A DNA stretch of 64,000 nucleotides. Source: Rikenellaceae bacterium. Its GTDB lineage: Bacteria; Bacteroidota; Bacteroidia; Bacteroidales; Rikenellaceae. The translations under genes were made by a program, and so were the position numbers. Shown one piece after another: positions 42,617 through 51,397 of the stretch; position 1 is the stretch's first letter; each line of letters starts with the position of its first letter. The notes under the pieces were generated by a model. The model had not been told where the DNA came from. It searched no databases and was given only the letters and a program-made list of their open reading frames with translations. The stretch spans positions 377,742 through 441,741 of the forward strand of contig SUZN01000002.1 of NCBI GenBank assembly GCA_015059905.1, read 5' to 3'.

Positions 42617-44062
42617 TTAGATTCTTGTCAAGAGATCCTTCAGATGTAGCCAGAACTTCTCCACCGTCGCAATGTTGATTCTCTCATCGGGCGAGTGAAC
42701 ACCTGTAACGGTAGGTCCAAACGACACCATCTCAAGATGAGGGTACTTCTCAAGGAAAAGACCACACTCTAGACCTGCGTGTACGGCTCGTACCTTTGGT
42801 GTCACGCCAAACAACGCCTCGTAGCTCTCCACCGTGCGCTTCAGCAACTCGGAATCAGGGTTAGGCTCCCAGCCTGGATAACCGTCAGAGTGCTCAACCG
42901 CAGCGCCACTCACCGCAAAGCAATTATGCACCGAATCCTTAACTGCGTGTTTGTCGCTCTCCACCGACGAGCGTTGTGAGGTTGTAACGACAATCTGCTC
43001 TCCAACGAACTTAACAGACGCAAGGTTTGTAGATGTCTCAACCAACCCCTCCACTGCCTGCGACATGGCAATCACTCCATTTGGCACACTAACCAATGCC
43101 GTAAGCAAACGATTCTGCAAATCTTGCGTAAGCACACTTGTTATGCCCTCCACACTGCCGAATGTAATATTCATATCTGGCTCTGTTGTGGTAAACATCG
43201 CCTTCACATTGTTGGTATAACTTTGCACCAATGCCTCAAACGCTGCTGCATTTTCTTTAGGCACACCCACAACAGCATACGCCTCACGAGGAATGGCATT
43301 TCGCAAATTTCCTCCCTCGATGCGGCTCACGCGCGCGCCCAACTGCTCCTGCGCCGAGAGCATCAGACGAGCAATAAGTTTATTGGAGTTGGCACGACCT
43401 TTATTTATATCATCGCCCGAATGACCGCCAACCAAATCCTTCACATTGACACGATAGAAACTATACTCGGCTGGCGCCGCCTCCTGCTCCAGCGCAAACG
43501 TGGCAACGGTATCAACGCCACCTGCACAACCGATAAAAATCTCGCCCTCATCCTCCGAGTCGAGGTTTATCAGATACTTGCCCGTGAGCATACCCTCGCC
43601 AAGATTAAACGCGCCCGTAAGACCTGTCTCCTCATCTACTGTGAACAACACCTCCAACGCTCCGTGTTGCGCCTCATCGTCAAGCAGCAAAGCCATCGAT
43701 GCAGCCATACCTATACCATCGTCAGCACCGAGTGTCGTACCCTCGGCACGTACCCAATCGCCATCGACAACCGCACGAATGGCATCACGCTCGAAATCGA
43801 ACTCCACATCGCTGTTCTTCTCACACACCATATCCATATGCGACTGAAGAATAACCGTTGGGCGCGACTCATAACCTTCGGTAGCAGGCTTACGCATCAC
43901 AACATTACCTATCGCATCGCGCTGCCACTCGATACCGTGACGGCGGGCAAAATCAATCAGATACTCAATCACACGCTCCTCCTTCTTCGATGGGCGTGGC
44001 ACGCGCGTAAGAGCCTCGAACTGCTCCCACACAGCCTGGGGTTGCAAATCTTTCAAAAGCAT
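42617..44062 (-). CDS. pepD: Aminoacyl-histidine dipeptidase (cytosol non-specific dipeptidase, PepD)
   Basis: A 481-residue M20-family metallopeptidase. The metal and catalytic residues lie in LQSHMDMVCEK (His and catalytic Asp), LGADDGIGMA (bridging Asp), TVDEETGLTGA (catalytic Glu) and INLDSEDEGE; the late HAGLECGLF and GVHSPDERI carry the last ligands. It cleaves Xaa-His and other dipeptides. The start MLLKDLQPQAVW is the first ATG; an earlier TTG in the track is unlikely. The TonB-receptor-like gene follows six bases on in the same unit. Confidence 0.94.
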   Translation of the reverse strand: MLLKDLQPQAVWEQFEALTRVPRPSKKEERVIEYLIDFARRHGIEWQRDAIGNVVMRKPATEGYESRPTVILQSHMDMVCEKNSDVEFDFERDAIRAVVDGDWVRAEGTTLGADDGIGMAASMALLLDDEAQHGALEVLFTVDEETGLTGAFNLGEGMLTGKYLINLDSEDEGEIFIGCAGGVDTVATFALEQEAAPAEYSFYRVNVKDLVGGHSGDDINKGRANSNKLIARLMLSAQEQLGARVSRIEGGNLRNAIPREAYAVVGVPKENAAAFEALVQSYTNNVKAMFTTTEPDMNITFGSVEGITSVLTQDLQNRLLTALVSVPNGVIAMSQAVEGLVETSTNLASVKFVGEQIVVTTSQRSSVESDKHAVKDSVHNCFAVSGAAVEHSDGYPGWEPNPDSELLKRTVESYEALFGVTPKVRAVHAGLECGLFLEKYPHLEMVSFGPTVTGVHSPDERINIATVEKFWLHLKDLLTRI

Positions 44063-44078
44063 AAAATTCAATTTTTAG

Positions 44079-44086
44079 CAAATTTA
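44079..44086 (-). promoter_or_regulatory. -7 box for pepD
   Basis: TAAATTTG on the minus strand, 16 bp before the ATG. Confidence 0.5.
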
Positions 44087-44192
44087 CAAAATTCAACTCG
44101 GTTTAGCAACAACACTGCCCATTTTTTACACATCTCCATTCAATAAATAGTCAATAATTTTATTGTTTTTCGATAATTTTTTAGCGTTTTTA

Positions 44193-44223
44193 TTTGCAGT
44201 TTTAATTTTTATCATTACTTTTG
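44193..44223 (+). promoter_or_regulatory. Promoter of the DUF2975/HTH pair
   Basis: TTTG at 44193-44196 and TACTTTTG at 44216-44223 with exactly 19 bp between them form a good -33/-7 pair. Confidence 0.7.
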
Positions 44224-44291
44224 CGGTGAGATAAGAGAAGACATTTACAGAATTACTCTCAATTATTAACCATATAAAGACCAAAACTATT

Positions 44292-44975
44292 ATGAAAATC
44301 TCGAAAACAATTCAGCGAAGAACAATCATCTTCGCAGCGGCGGCAGCTCTGATTGCGCTGTTTCACATTGCACACTTCTCGGTGCAGCTGTTTTACTCGA
44401 CAAACCCATATGTGGGCGTGAAGAACCACCATTACATCGGCGAGCTTGACACTTGGTACAACGCTCTCAACCTTGTTGATGACTACGACAAGTTTGCCAT
44501 AACGGTGGAGCACGATGCCGAGGGCAATCCTTTGGTGGAGGCTGTGCCTACAAAAATGATGTTCTTCTCGAAAAATCCCGCCTACACACAACCCGACCAC
44601 TTCGGATGGAAGGCATCGAGGATTATGACATACTCTACACTCGCAATCTTTGTAGTCATTACGGTTCTCATGGCTTGGATACTTATCAGCGCAATCCGAG
44701 GTTTCCGCACGGGAAATATCTTCCGCCACAACCACCCCGCATTGCTGCGCTGGCTCTCGCTCGCAACATTCCTATACTTCGCTCTTGTGAATAACCGTAC
44801 CGTATTCACGCAGCTTGCGACAAAGGAGCTATATGGCGAACTCTCGCCTATCAAGGTCTTTGGCTCGGTAACTTTTGGCTCGGAGGTTTTGACAGCTCCA
44901 CTTCTTTTGCTTATCTTTGCAGAGCTGATGGCAGTTGCCGCACGCATTAACGAAGATGAAGCAATGACAATTTAA
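44292..44975 (+). CDS. DUF2975 membrane protein
   Basis: A 227-residue membrane protein with four predicted segments: one near the N-terminus (IIFAAAAALIALFHIAHFSVQLF), one after a soluble loop of ~90 residues, and two more in the C-terminal third (LSLATFLYFALVNN, LTAPLLLLIFAELMAVAARINEDE). The second half matches DUF2975, whose members are almost always followed by a small XRE-type regulator, as here 11 bp downstream. The function is unknown; the pair resembles a membrane protein with its own DNA-binding partner. Confidence 0.83.
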   Translation: MKISKTIQRRTIIFAAAAALIALFHIAHFSVQLFYSTNPYVGVKNHHYIGELDTWYNALNLVDDYDKFAITVEHDAEGNPLVEAVPTKMMFFSKNPAYTQPDHFGWKASRIMTYSTLAIFVVITVLMAWILISAIRGFRTGNIFRHNHPALLRWLSLATFLYFALVNNRTVFTQLATKELYGELSPIKVFGSVTFGSEVLTAPLLLLIFAELMAVAARINEDEAMTI

Positions 44976-44986
44976 CCTTTGAGAAT

Positions 44987-45199
44987 ATGGCAATAGTAGT
45001 AAATTTGGATGTGATGCTTGCTAAGCGCAAGATGTCGCTATCGGAGCTCTCCGAAAAAGTTGATATTTCTATTGTGAACCTCTCTATTCTCAAGACAGGT
45101 AAGGCAAAGGCTGTGCGTTTCTCGACATTGGAGTCCATATGCCGCGCCCTCGACTGCCAGCCAGCCGACCTGCTTGAGTTTGTTGAAGATAAAGAGTAG
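44987..45199 (+). CDS. Small XRE-family (YozG-like) regulator
   Basis: A 70-residue helix-turn-helix protein of the Cro/CI type: NLDVMLAKRKMSLSELSEKVDIS, IVNLSILKTGKAKAVRF and the C-terminal LESICRALDCQPADLLEFVED. It fits the YozG group that is linked to DUF2975 membrane proteins, and the two genes form one unit. It probably controls its own operon; no operator is evident. Confidence 0.9.
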   Translation: MAIVVNLDVMLAKRKMSLSELSEKVDISIVNLSILKTGKAKAVRFSTLESICRALDCQPADLLEFVEDKE

Positions 45200-45220
45200 G
45201 AATTCTTTTAATATAGGTAT

Positions 45221-45251
45221 GCCCCGCCACAAATGTTGGCGGGGCTTTATT
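45221..45251 (+). terminator. Terminator of the DUF2975/HTH operon
   Basis: GCCCCGCCA pairs with TGGCGGGGC and is followed by TTTATTTTG. Confidence 0.85.
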
Positions 45252-45294
45252 TTGCTGTTGAACTTCTATTTTTCTTAAAAATTTTTGCTAAAAA

Positions 45295-45326
45295 TTTGGT
45301 TTATATTATAAACTACTTTATATTTG
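45295..45326 (+). promoter_or_regulatory. Promoter of the membrane-protein/wHTH operon
   Basis: TTTG at 45295-45298 and TATATTTG at 45319-45326 are 20 bp apart. The first ATG follows after 67 bp. Confidence 0.7.
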
Positions 45327-45393
45327 CATTACAAAACAAGGATGAAACCGTCCACTCAACACTAATTACAAACTATTAAAATTATCTATCGCT

Positions 45394-46014
45394 ATGGAGA
45401 ACAACAACTTGACCGAGGCACAGAGTCTAGAACTCATCACCTCAATGATTAACGACACACGCAACCGTCTAGCGCGTAATTCGGGAACACCCTTTCTGAT
45501 TTGGGGTTACACAACGGTGGCAATCGCTCTACTGAACTGCGTCACGACCTACCTGCAGTTGAGCCATTATTGGAATTTCTCGTGGTTCGCCATTCCTTTT
45601 ATTGGCTGGATTGGGATGATGCTCTTCTACAAAAAGGACAAGGGTGCGCGAAACATTATCGACCGTGTAATATCCATCATATGGTGCGTATTGAGCGTAG
45701 CCTACTTGTGGATTTTCATTGGCTCTACGGTTTATCGTGCTCCAATACTCTACTACACCATTCTTTTAATGGGTGTCGGAACTCTTATTACGGGTTTGGT
45801 GCTACGTCACAGAACAACACAATGTTGTGGCATAGGTGCTATGATTTGCTCACTCGCTTACCCCTTCAGCATCTATCTGATACATAAAAGCGATATTGCA
45901 ACAATAACTATGCTCCAAAGCTGGGCATGGATTGAAATTGCCTACTTTGCGGCTATATTCTTTGTGATGATGGTCGTACCTGGTCATATCCTTAACTACA
46001 AATATAGAAAATAA
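45394..46014 (+). CDS. Multi-pass membrane protein of a two-paralogue operon
   Basis: A 206-residue protein with a soluble N-terminal helix (NNLTEAQSLELITSMINDTRNRL) and six hydrophobic segments, ending in MMVVPGHILNYKYRK. I do not recognise a named function. The next gene encodes a clear paralogue, and a winged-helix regulator follows. This three-gene arrangement is common in Bacteroidota as an uncharacterised membrane/regulator module. Confidence 0.8.
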   Translation: MENNNLTEAQSLELITSMINDTRNRLARNSGTPFLIWGYTTVAIALLNCVTTYLQLSHYWNFSWFAIPFIGWIGMMLFYKKDKGARNIIDRVISIIWCVLSVAYLWIFIGSTVYRAPILYYTILLMGVGTLITGLVLRHRTTQCCGIGAMICSLAYPFSIYLIHKSDIATITMLQSWAWIEIAYFAAIFFVMMVVPGHILNYKYRK

Positions 46015-46025
46015 AACTATTAAGT

Positions 46026-46685
46026 ATGGAGAATAAAAAAATGACTGCCGAGCAACAACTCAACATTATTTCAACAGCAATAAATAGTTCACACGCATAC
46101 ACAGCTAGAAATTCGGGGAGACAGCTCCTTACTTGGGGTTACACGATGATTGTAATGCTTGCGATTGAAATCATATTGCAAATATTATTGGATGGAAATT
46201 GGCAGTATTTTAATCTTACCTCTATTCCTCTATTTCTTACGCCCATATTTGCATTTATTGCAACAAAAGTTATCAGAAAAGATAACATTGCTACTGCCAA
46301 CAATTCTAAAAGCATAAAAACATTATGGAGTGTAATCGGCATCGTAGCATTTATTGTAATGCTAATTACCGCACACTACTTTACATTTGCGCTATTGCTT
46401 ACTATGGGAGTTTTATCAACGGGGTTAATAATGAAAGAGCGAAGCACCACAATTTGTGGAATAGTAGGATTAGTAGCATCATCAATGATACCCATATATA
46501 ACTTCGTTATCAAGCCTCGATTTGCTCAAATGAGTGGTTGGGATGTTAAGAGGGAGTTCGGACCATTTACCATCACTCCCGCCACATTGAACATAATCAA
46601 TCAAGAGATTATGTTGATTATCATCGTGATGATACTATTTATCGTCGCAGGACATATCCTCAACCACAAATATAACCGCAAATAG
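46026..46685 (+). CDS. Multi-pass membrane protein, paralogue of the preceding gene
   Basis: A 219-residue protein with the same plan: an N-terminal helix (TAEQQLNIISTAINSSH), then ARNSGRQLLTWGYT (compare ARNSGTPFLIWGYT in its neighbour), six hydrophobic segments and the end FIVAGHILNHKYNRK. The shared first and last motifs show a tandem duplication, while the middle has diverged and the codon use is more A/T-rich. It probably forms a complex with its neighbour. The start follows the first gene by 11 bp. Confidence 0.8.
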   Translation: MENKKMTAEQQLNIISTAINSSHAYTARNSGRQLLTWGYTMIVMLAIEIILQILLDGNWQYFNLTSIPLFLTPIFAFIATKVIRKDNIATANNSKSIKTLWSVIGIVAFIVMLITAHYFTFALLLTMGVLSTGLIMKERSTTICGIVGLVASSMIPIYNFVIKPRFAQMSGWDVKREFGPFTITPATLNIINQEIMLIIIVMILFIVAGHILNHKYNRK

Positions 46686-46693
46686 TAACGGCT

Positions 46694-46984
46694 ATGTTCA
46701 AAGAGTTAAATCCCATACTCCACTCTGAATTGCGATTGGCTGTGATGTCGGTACTATTAAGTGTCGAGAGTGCTGATTTTGTCTTCTTGCGCGAGCAGAC
46801 AGGAGCAACAGCAGGCAACTTGAGCGTACAGATAGACAAACTGCAAAAAGCGGGATATATTACAATCGAAAAAGGCTTCAAGGGCAAGATGCCCCGCACC
46901 ACCTGTTCGATAACAGAAGAGGGAGTTGCCGCATTTGAAGAGTATGTAGCGGCTCTACGCAGCTACATAGGCAAAGGAATATAG
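46694..46984 (+). CDS. Winged-helix transcriptional regulator (MarR/HTH_34-like)
   Basis: A 96-residue DNA-binding protein. It has SELRLAVMSVLLSVESADFVFLREQTGATAGNLSVQIDKLQKAGYITIEK as the helix-turn-helix and recognition helix, then the wing KGFKGKMPRTTCSITEEG. It matches the HTH_34-type winged-helix group. It is the last gene of the operon with the two membrane proteins, nine bases after the second, and likely controls them. Confidence 0.88.
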   Translation: MFKELNPILHSELRLAVMSVLLSVESADFVFLREQTGATAGNLSVQIDKLQKAGYITIEKGFKGKMPRTTCSITEEGVAAFEEYVAALRSYIGKGI

Positions 46985-46992
46985 AAAGGAAG

Positions 46993-47030
46993 ATTTTGAA
47001 TTTTGAATTTTGAATTTTGAATTTTGAATT
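46993..47030 (+). repeat. Tandem heptamer repeat (ATTTTGA x5)
   Basis: Five perfect head-to-tail copies of ATTTTGA followed by ATTACAAA lie between the wHTH stop and the tsf terminator. The same unit and flank occur upstream of fabD (8161-8187). It is a simple tandem repeat prone to copy-number change by slipped replication. Confidence 0.85.
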
Positions 47031-47035
47031 ACAAA

Positions 47036-47069
47036 AAAATCCCAACCCGAACATCGGGCTGGGATTTTT
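47036..47069 (-). terminator. Terminator of the ribosomal protein/tsf operon
   Basis: On the minus strand, AAATCCCAGCCCGA pairs with TCGGGTTGGGATTT and is followed by T residues. Confidence 0.85.
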
Positions 47070-47088
47070 CTATATAGTCAGCTTAAAA

Positions 47089-47919
47089 TTATGCCTCCAA
47101 AGCGAAACGCTTGTATGCGATAACTGTTGCCTCCTTGTCTGCCTGCTGCAAGAACTCACGGATAGAGATCTTCTCACCTACCAATGCCTGGTTCAAGAGA
47201 GTGTTCTCCTCGAAGAACTTACGCATCTTACCCTCAGCGATCTTTGCGAGGATAGCCTCTGGCTTGTTAGCGTTCTTTGGATCCTGCTTCATCATCTCCA
47301 ATGCGATAGCCTTCTCCTTCTCAACAACCTCTGCTGGGCAGTCGTTCTCGTCGATTGAGAGTGGAGCCATTGCAGTTGCCTGCATTGCGATTGTCTTGGC
47401 AACCTCCTCTGAAACCTCCTTATTGAAACCGAGGATAGTACCCAACTTCTTGTTGAAGTGAACGTATGCTGCGCAGTAAGGAGCCTCGATACGAGCATAG
47501 TAAGCCAACTCGCACTTCTCACCTGTCTGACCAGACTTCTCTGTTACCATATCCTCAACAGAGATACCCTCTGCGTTCTTGATTGCCTTCAAAGCCTCTG
47601 CGTCAGCTGCATCGTTAGCAACTGCGATATCAAGGATAGCGTTAGCTGAAGCTGTAAACTCTGAGTTCTGTGCTACGAAGTCGGTCTCACAAGCGAGGCA
47701 CAAGATATAAGCCTTCTGACCTACGATCTTTGTTACGACAACACCCTCAGAAGCGGTGCGGTCAGCACGCTTGCTAACTACGAGCTTACCCTTCTCGCGG
47801 ATGATATCCTTTGCACGCTCGAAATCACCCTCTGCCTCAGCGAGAGCCTTCTTGCAGTCCATCATACCAGCACCCGTCATCTTACGGAGCTTCATTACAT
47901 CTGCTGCTTTGATTTCCAT
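47089..47919 (-). CDS. tsf: Elongation factor Ts
   Basis: A 276-residue nucleotide exchange factor for EF-Tu. It starts MEIKAADVMKLRKMTGAGMMDCKKAL, with the UBA-like domain and the conserved TGAGMMDCK loop, followed by the core domains including ACETDFVAQN. It follows rpsB by 44 bp, the standard rpsB-tsf order, and is the last gene of the operon. Confidence 0.97.
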   Translation of the reverse strand: MEIKAADVMKLRKMTGAGMMDCKKALAEAEGDFERAKDIIREKGKLVVSKRADRTASEGVVVTKIVGQKAYILCLACETDFVAQNSEFTASANAILDIAVANDAADAEALKAIKNAEGISVEDMVTEKSGQTGEKCELAYYARIEAPYCAAYVHFNKKLGTILGFNKEVSEEVAKTIAMQATAMAPLSIDENDCPAEVVEKEKAIALEMMKQDPKNANKPEAILAKIAEGKMRKFFEENTLLNQALVGEKISIREFLQQADKEATVIAYKRFALEA

Positions 47920-47963
47920 TTTCTTAAAATGTTAAATTGTTAATAATTTCTCTTGTGACAAAA

Positions 47964-48800
47964 TTACTCTGCCTTCTCAGTTGCAGCTACAACCTCTGCA
48001 ACTGTTGCCTCCTGTGCATCTACAGCAGCCTTAACTGCCTTCTTGATGCGTGGCTTTGACTGCTTTGCTGGTGCTGCAGCCTCTGCCTCCTGGGCCTCCT
48101 TCTCCTTCTCGAGCTTACGCTCCTCTGTTCCCTCTGCAATAGCTGTGCAAACTACGTCAAGGATAGTAGCGATAGACTTTGAAGCATCGTCATTTGCTGG
48201 AATAACGTAATCGATGTCTGTAGGATCACAACATGTATCTACCATAGCAAATACTGGGATGCTCAAACGCTTTGCCTCCTTAACTGCGTTAGCCTCCTTC
48301 TGCACGTCAACAACGAACAACGCTGCTGGAAGGCGAGTAAGGTCAGAAATAGAACCGAGGTTCTTCTCCAACTTTGCACGCTGACGCTCGATCTGGAGCT
48401 TCTCACGCTTTGAGAAATTATCAAATGTGCCGTCGCCCAACATCTTGTCGATGGTGGCCATCTTCTTTACGGCTTTACGTATTGTGGGGAAGTTTGTAAG
48501 CATACCGCCAGCCCAACGCTCTGTAACGTATGGCATACCAACGGGTGCTACCTTTTCGGCAACAATCTCCTTTGCTTGTTTCTTTGTTGCTACGAACAAC
48601 ACGCGGCGACCGCTCTTTGCGATCTGCTTAAGTGCAGCTGCAGCCTCATCGAGCTTTACAACAGTCTTGTGAAGGTCGATGATGTGGATGCCGTTCTTCT
48701 CCATAAAGATGTATGGAGCCATTTTAGGGTTCCACTTGCGCTTCAAGTGACCAAAGTGAACGCCTGCATCCAATAATGTATTAAAATCTGTACGTGACAT
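47964..48800 (-). CDS. rpsB: 30S ribosomal protein S2
   Basis: A 278-residue protein with the S2 core: LLDAGVHFGHLKRKWNPKMAPYIF, LFVATKKQAKEIVAEKV, TERWAGGMLTNFPTIRKAV and VDTCCDPTDIDYVIPANDDA. The C-terminal ~50 residues form an Ala/Glu/Lys-rich tail, longer than in E. coli and usual for the phylum. It lies between rpsI and tsf; an unusually long 185-bp gap precedes it. Confidence 0.97.
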   Translation of the reverse strand: MSRTDFNTLLDAGVHFGHLKRKWNPKMAPYIFMEKNGIHIIDLHKTVVKLDEAAAALKQIAKSGRRVLFVATKKQAKEIVAEKVAPVGMPYVTERWAGGMLTNFPTIRKAVKKMATIDKMLGDGTFDNFSKREKLQIERQRAKLEKNLGSISDLTRLPAALFVVDVQKEANAVKEAKRLSIPVFAMVDTCCDPTDIDYVIPANDDASKSIATILDVVCTAIAEGTEERKLEKEKEAQEAEAAAPAKQSKPRIKKAVKAAVDAQEATVAEVVAATEKAE

Positions 48801-48985
48801 TTTAATCTTTGTGTTTTAATTTTAATTTCTCTTTTCTTCAACCTGCGAAGTAGTACCTTCCTAAAGATAATCTCCGAGGTTTTCCGCGACGGAGCAATCC
48901 GCAAGTAATACCGAATATATATACGAGCAGTCTTTCGGATTTTTGAACTCTCGTCGTGCTTGCCGAAATTTCGGTCGTGTAATGC
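48801..48985 (-). promoter_or_regulatory. Leader/spacer between rpsI and rpsB
   Basis: A 185-bp non-coding gap inside an otherwise tight ribosomal operon. On the minus strand it has the palindrome CCGAAATTTCGG right after rpsI, and a -7-like TATCTTTA (48862-48869) about 60 bp before rpsB. This could hold an internal promoter or a structured S2 autoregulatory leader; the sequence does not decide between them. Confidence 0.45.
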
Positions 48986-49372
48986 TTAACGCTTACTGAA
49001 CTGGAACTTACGACGTGCACCAGGCTGACCAGGCTTCTTACGCTCAACCTCGCGAGAATCACGTGTGAGGAAACCATTCTTCTTCAAGATAGAACGGTGC
49101 TCTGCGTCGATCTGACACAATGCACGTGCAATACCCATACGAGCAGCCTCTGCCTGACCCTTGATACCGCCACCTACCAAGTTGATAGTAACGTCATAGC
49201 TCTCCAAAGTGTTAGTAACCAACATTGGCTGCTTAACCTCGTACTGGAGAATGTTCAAAGGGAAATAGACATCGAGTGCCTTGTGGTTGATTGTAATCTG
49301 ACCATTACCTGGCTTCACGAATACGCGAGCCACAGCTGCCTTACGGCGACCTACGGTGTTTACAACTTCCAT
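48986..49372 (-). CDS. rpsI: 30S ribosomal protein S9
   Basis: A 128-residue S9: VNTVGRRKAAVARVFVKPGNGQITIN, GGGIKGQAEAARMGIARAL and the basic C-terminal RDSREVERKKPGQPGARRKFQFSKR, whose last Arg reaches the P-site tRNA. It begins five bases after rplM ends, the usual L13-S9 pair. Confidence 0.97.
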   Translation of the reverse strand: MEVVNTVGRRKAAVARVFVKPGNGQITINHKALDVYFPLNILQYEVKQPMLVTNTLESYDVTINLVGGGIKGQAEAARMGIARALCQIDAEHRSILKKNGFLTRDSREVERKKPGQPGARRKFQFSKR

Positions 49373-49377
49373 ACTCT

Positions 49378-49833
49378 TTACTTAATCTCGTTTAACTTAA
49401 TTTCCTTTGGTGTCTGTGCTGTGTGAGGATGCTCTGCACCAGCATACACCTTCAAATTCTTCAGGATAGCCTCACCAAGACGAGTCTTTGGCAACATACC
49501 CTTTACAGCGTGCTCGATAACAAACTCAGGCTTCTTTGCCAAGTAGTCTGCTGGAGTAGCAAAACGCTGACCACCAGGATAACCTGTGTGGCGAACATAG
49601 ACCTTGTCGGTCATCTTTGCGCCTGTGAGCTTCACCTTGTCAGCATTGATAACGATAACATAGTCACCGCAATCAACGTGTGGAGTGTAGCCAGGCTTGT
49701 TCTTACCACGCAAAATCTTTGCGACCTGCGAAGCAAGACGTCCCAATACCTCGTTGGTAGCGTCGATAACGTACCACTCCTTCTGAACGGTAGCGGCGTT
49801 CAACGAGATAGTTTTGTAACTTCTTGAATCCAT
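49378..49833 (-). CDS. rplM: 50S ribosomal protein L13
   Basis: A 151-residue L13: [46 protein letters not shown] is the conserved core, followed by [31 protein letters not shown]. It is the first gene of the rplM-rpsI-rpsB-tsf operon, with a promoter box 53 bp upstream. Confidence 0.97.
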   Translation of the reverse strand: MDSRSYKTISLNAATVQKEWYVIDATNEVLGRLASQVAKILRGKNKPGYTPHVDCGDYVIVINADKVKLTGAKMTDKVYVRHTGYPGGQRFATPADYLAKKPEFVIEHAVKGMLPKTRLGEAILKNLKVYAGAEHPHTAQTPKEIKLNEIK

Positions 49834-49886
49834 CTTTTACGTTTTAATACTTGTTTTGTAATCCTAATTCCCATAATTTGGGTGCG

Positions 49887-49894
49887 CAAAGATA
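49887..49894 (-). promoter_or_regulatory. -7 box for the rplM operon
   Basis: TATCTTTG on the minus strand, 53 bp before the rplM ATG. Confidence 0.65.
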
Positions 49895-49957
49895 GTAAAT
49901 ATTTTTCATAAATCAACCATTCCCCGAAAATTATTTCTAACTTTCTGAAATAAAGAA

Positions 49958-49998
49958 TAAAAAATGAGGTTGCCAACCATAAGCCGACAACCCCAAAG
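49958..49998 (-). terminator. Probable terminator of the decarboxylase operon
   Basis: On the minus strand, GGGGTTGTCGG and GGTTGGCAACCTC can form an imperfect stem followed by ATTTTTTA. It lies 32 bp past the oadB stop. Confidence 0.5.
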
Positions 49999-50029
49999 TG
50001 AGTTCTTATATATAATATATAAGGTATTA

Positions 50030-51379
50030 CTATCCCAGGAACGCGAGCAGGATACCTGCTGCAACGGCTGAACCGATAACGCCTGATACGTTAGGACCCA
50101 TAGCGTGCATCAAAAGGAAGTTAGATGGATTCTCTGCCTGACCAACCTTCTGTGATACACGAGCTGCCATAGGCACAGCTGATACACCAGCAGAACCGAT
50201 AAGTGGGTTGATCTTCTCCTTTGAGAATACATTCATCAACTTCGCCAACAGCACACCAGAACCTGTACCCATACAAAAAGCAGTTACACCCAGCACCATG
50301 ATACCGATAGTCTGCCAGTTGAGGAAGTTCTCAGCAGTAGCTGTTGCACCAACAGAGATACCGAGGAAGATAGTCACGATGTTCATCAACTCGTTCTGAA
50401 CAGTCTTGCTCAAACGCTCAACAACACCACACTCCTTCATCAAGTTACCAAGCATCAAGCAGCCGATAAGTGGAGCTGCCGATGGGAGCAACAACGAGAT
50501 AATCATTGTCATTGCGATAGGGAAGATAATCTTCTCTGTCTTTGACACTGTACGCAACTGCTTCATCACAATCTTACGCTCTGCCTTTGTTGTGAGAGCC
50601 TTCATAATAGGTGGCTGGATCACAGGAACCAACGCCATATATGAGTAGGCAGCCACAGCAATAGGACCCAGCAACTGTGGGGCAAGCTTCGATGTGAGGT
50701 AGATAGCTGTTGGACCGTCAGCACCACCGATGATACCGATTGAACCAGACTCGGCTGGAGTAAAGCCCATAGCGGTAGCACCCAAGAATGTAGCGAAGAT
50801 ACCGAACTGCGCAGCAGCACCCAAAAGCAAGCTCTTTGGGTTGGCAATCAGTGGACCGAAATCAGTCATCGCACCTACACCTACGAAGATCAAGCAAGGA
50901 TAGATACCGAGCTTAACACCCAAGTAGAGGAAGTCGATAAGACCACCGATACGGTCGAAACCAACGCCATCAGCATTTGTCCAGTGTACATGACCATCAG
51001 CGAACAACTCTGCGTGATACATACCCGCACCTGGCAAGTTTGTCAAAAGCATACCGAAGGCGATAGGCAGAAGCAACAGAGGCTCAAACTGCTTAACGAT
51101 AGCCAAATAGAGCAACAAGCAAGAGATAATCAACATAACAAGCACACGCCAGTCGCTGATAATACCGCTGATACCTGACTGATTAACGAAATCCATAAGT
51201 GACTCACCCAAGTCGATATCCTCGGGAGTCACATCCTGCGCCACAGCTGCGGCAGCAGCACCTGCCTCGACTGCAGCAGTAGCCACCTCGGCTACCTCTG
51301 GCTGCGCCCAAGCCTGCACCGACAAACCCACAACACCAACGGCGAGGATCATCAATGTATATTTCAATATTCTCTTCAT
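50030..51379 (-). CDS. oadB: Sodium-pumping decarboxylase beta subunit (OadB/MmdB)
   Basis: A 449-residue integral membrane protein with about ten segments, the Na+ channel subunit of methylmalonyl-CoA (or oxaloacetate) decarboxylase. Conserved parts include [55 protein letters not shown] with its Na+-binding Asp, and [18 protein letters not shown]. Unusually, residues 1-25 look like a cleavable signal peptide (LSVQAWAQ), followed by an Ala/Glu-rich stretch up to about residue 55, before the normal start of the family. It is the last gene of the mce-mmdA-oadG-biotin carrier-oadB operon, 18 bp after the biotin carrier. Confidence 0.94.
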   Translation of the reverse strand: MKRILKYTLMILAVGVVGLSVQAWAQPEVAEVATAAVEAGAAAAAVAQDVTPEDIDLGESLMDFVNQSGISGIISDWRVLVMLIISCLLLYLAIVKQFEPLLLLPIAFGMLLTNLPGAGMYHAELFADGHVHWTNADGVGFDRIGGLIDFLYLGVKLGIYPCLIFVGVGAMTDFGPLIANPKSLLLGAAAQFGIFATFLGATAMGFTPAESGSIGIIGGADGPTAIYLTSKLAPQLLGPIAVAAYSYMALVPVIQPPIMKALTTKAERKIVMKQLRTVSKTEKIIFPIAMTMIISLLLPSAAPLIGCLMLGNLMKECGVVERLSKTVQNELMNIVTIFLGISVGATATAENFLNWQTIGIMVLGVTAFCMGTGSGVLLAKLMNVFSKEKINPLIGSAGVSAVPMAARVSQKVGQAENPSNFLLMHAMGPNVSGVIGSAVAAGILLAFLG

Positions 51380-51397
51380 TGGTCAATAAGTTTTAGT

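Noticed and set aside
43124..44146. 340-codon open frame on the plus strand
   Set aside because: Antisense to pepD, with a low-complexity composition rich in His, Thr and Ile and no promoter; a shadow of the real gene.
46993..47030. CRISPR or integron repeat
   Set aside because: Simple 7-bp tandem units without spacers; a slippage-type repeat.
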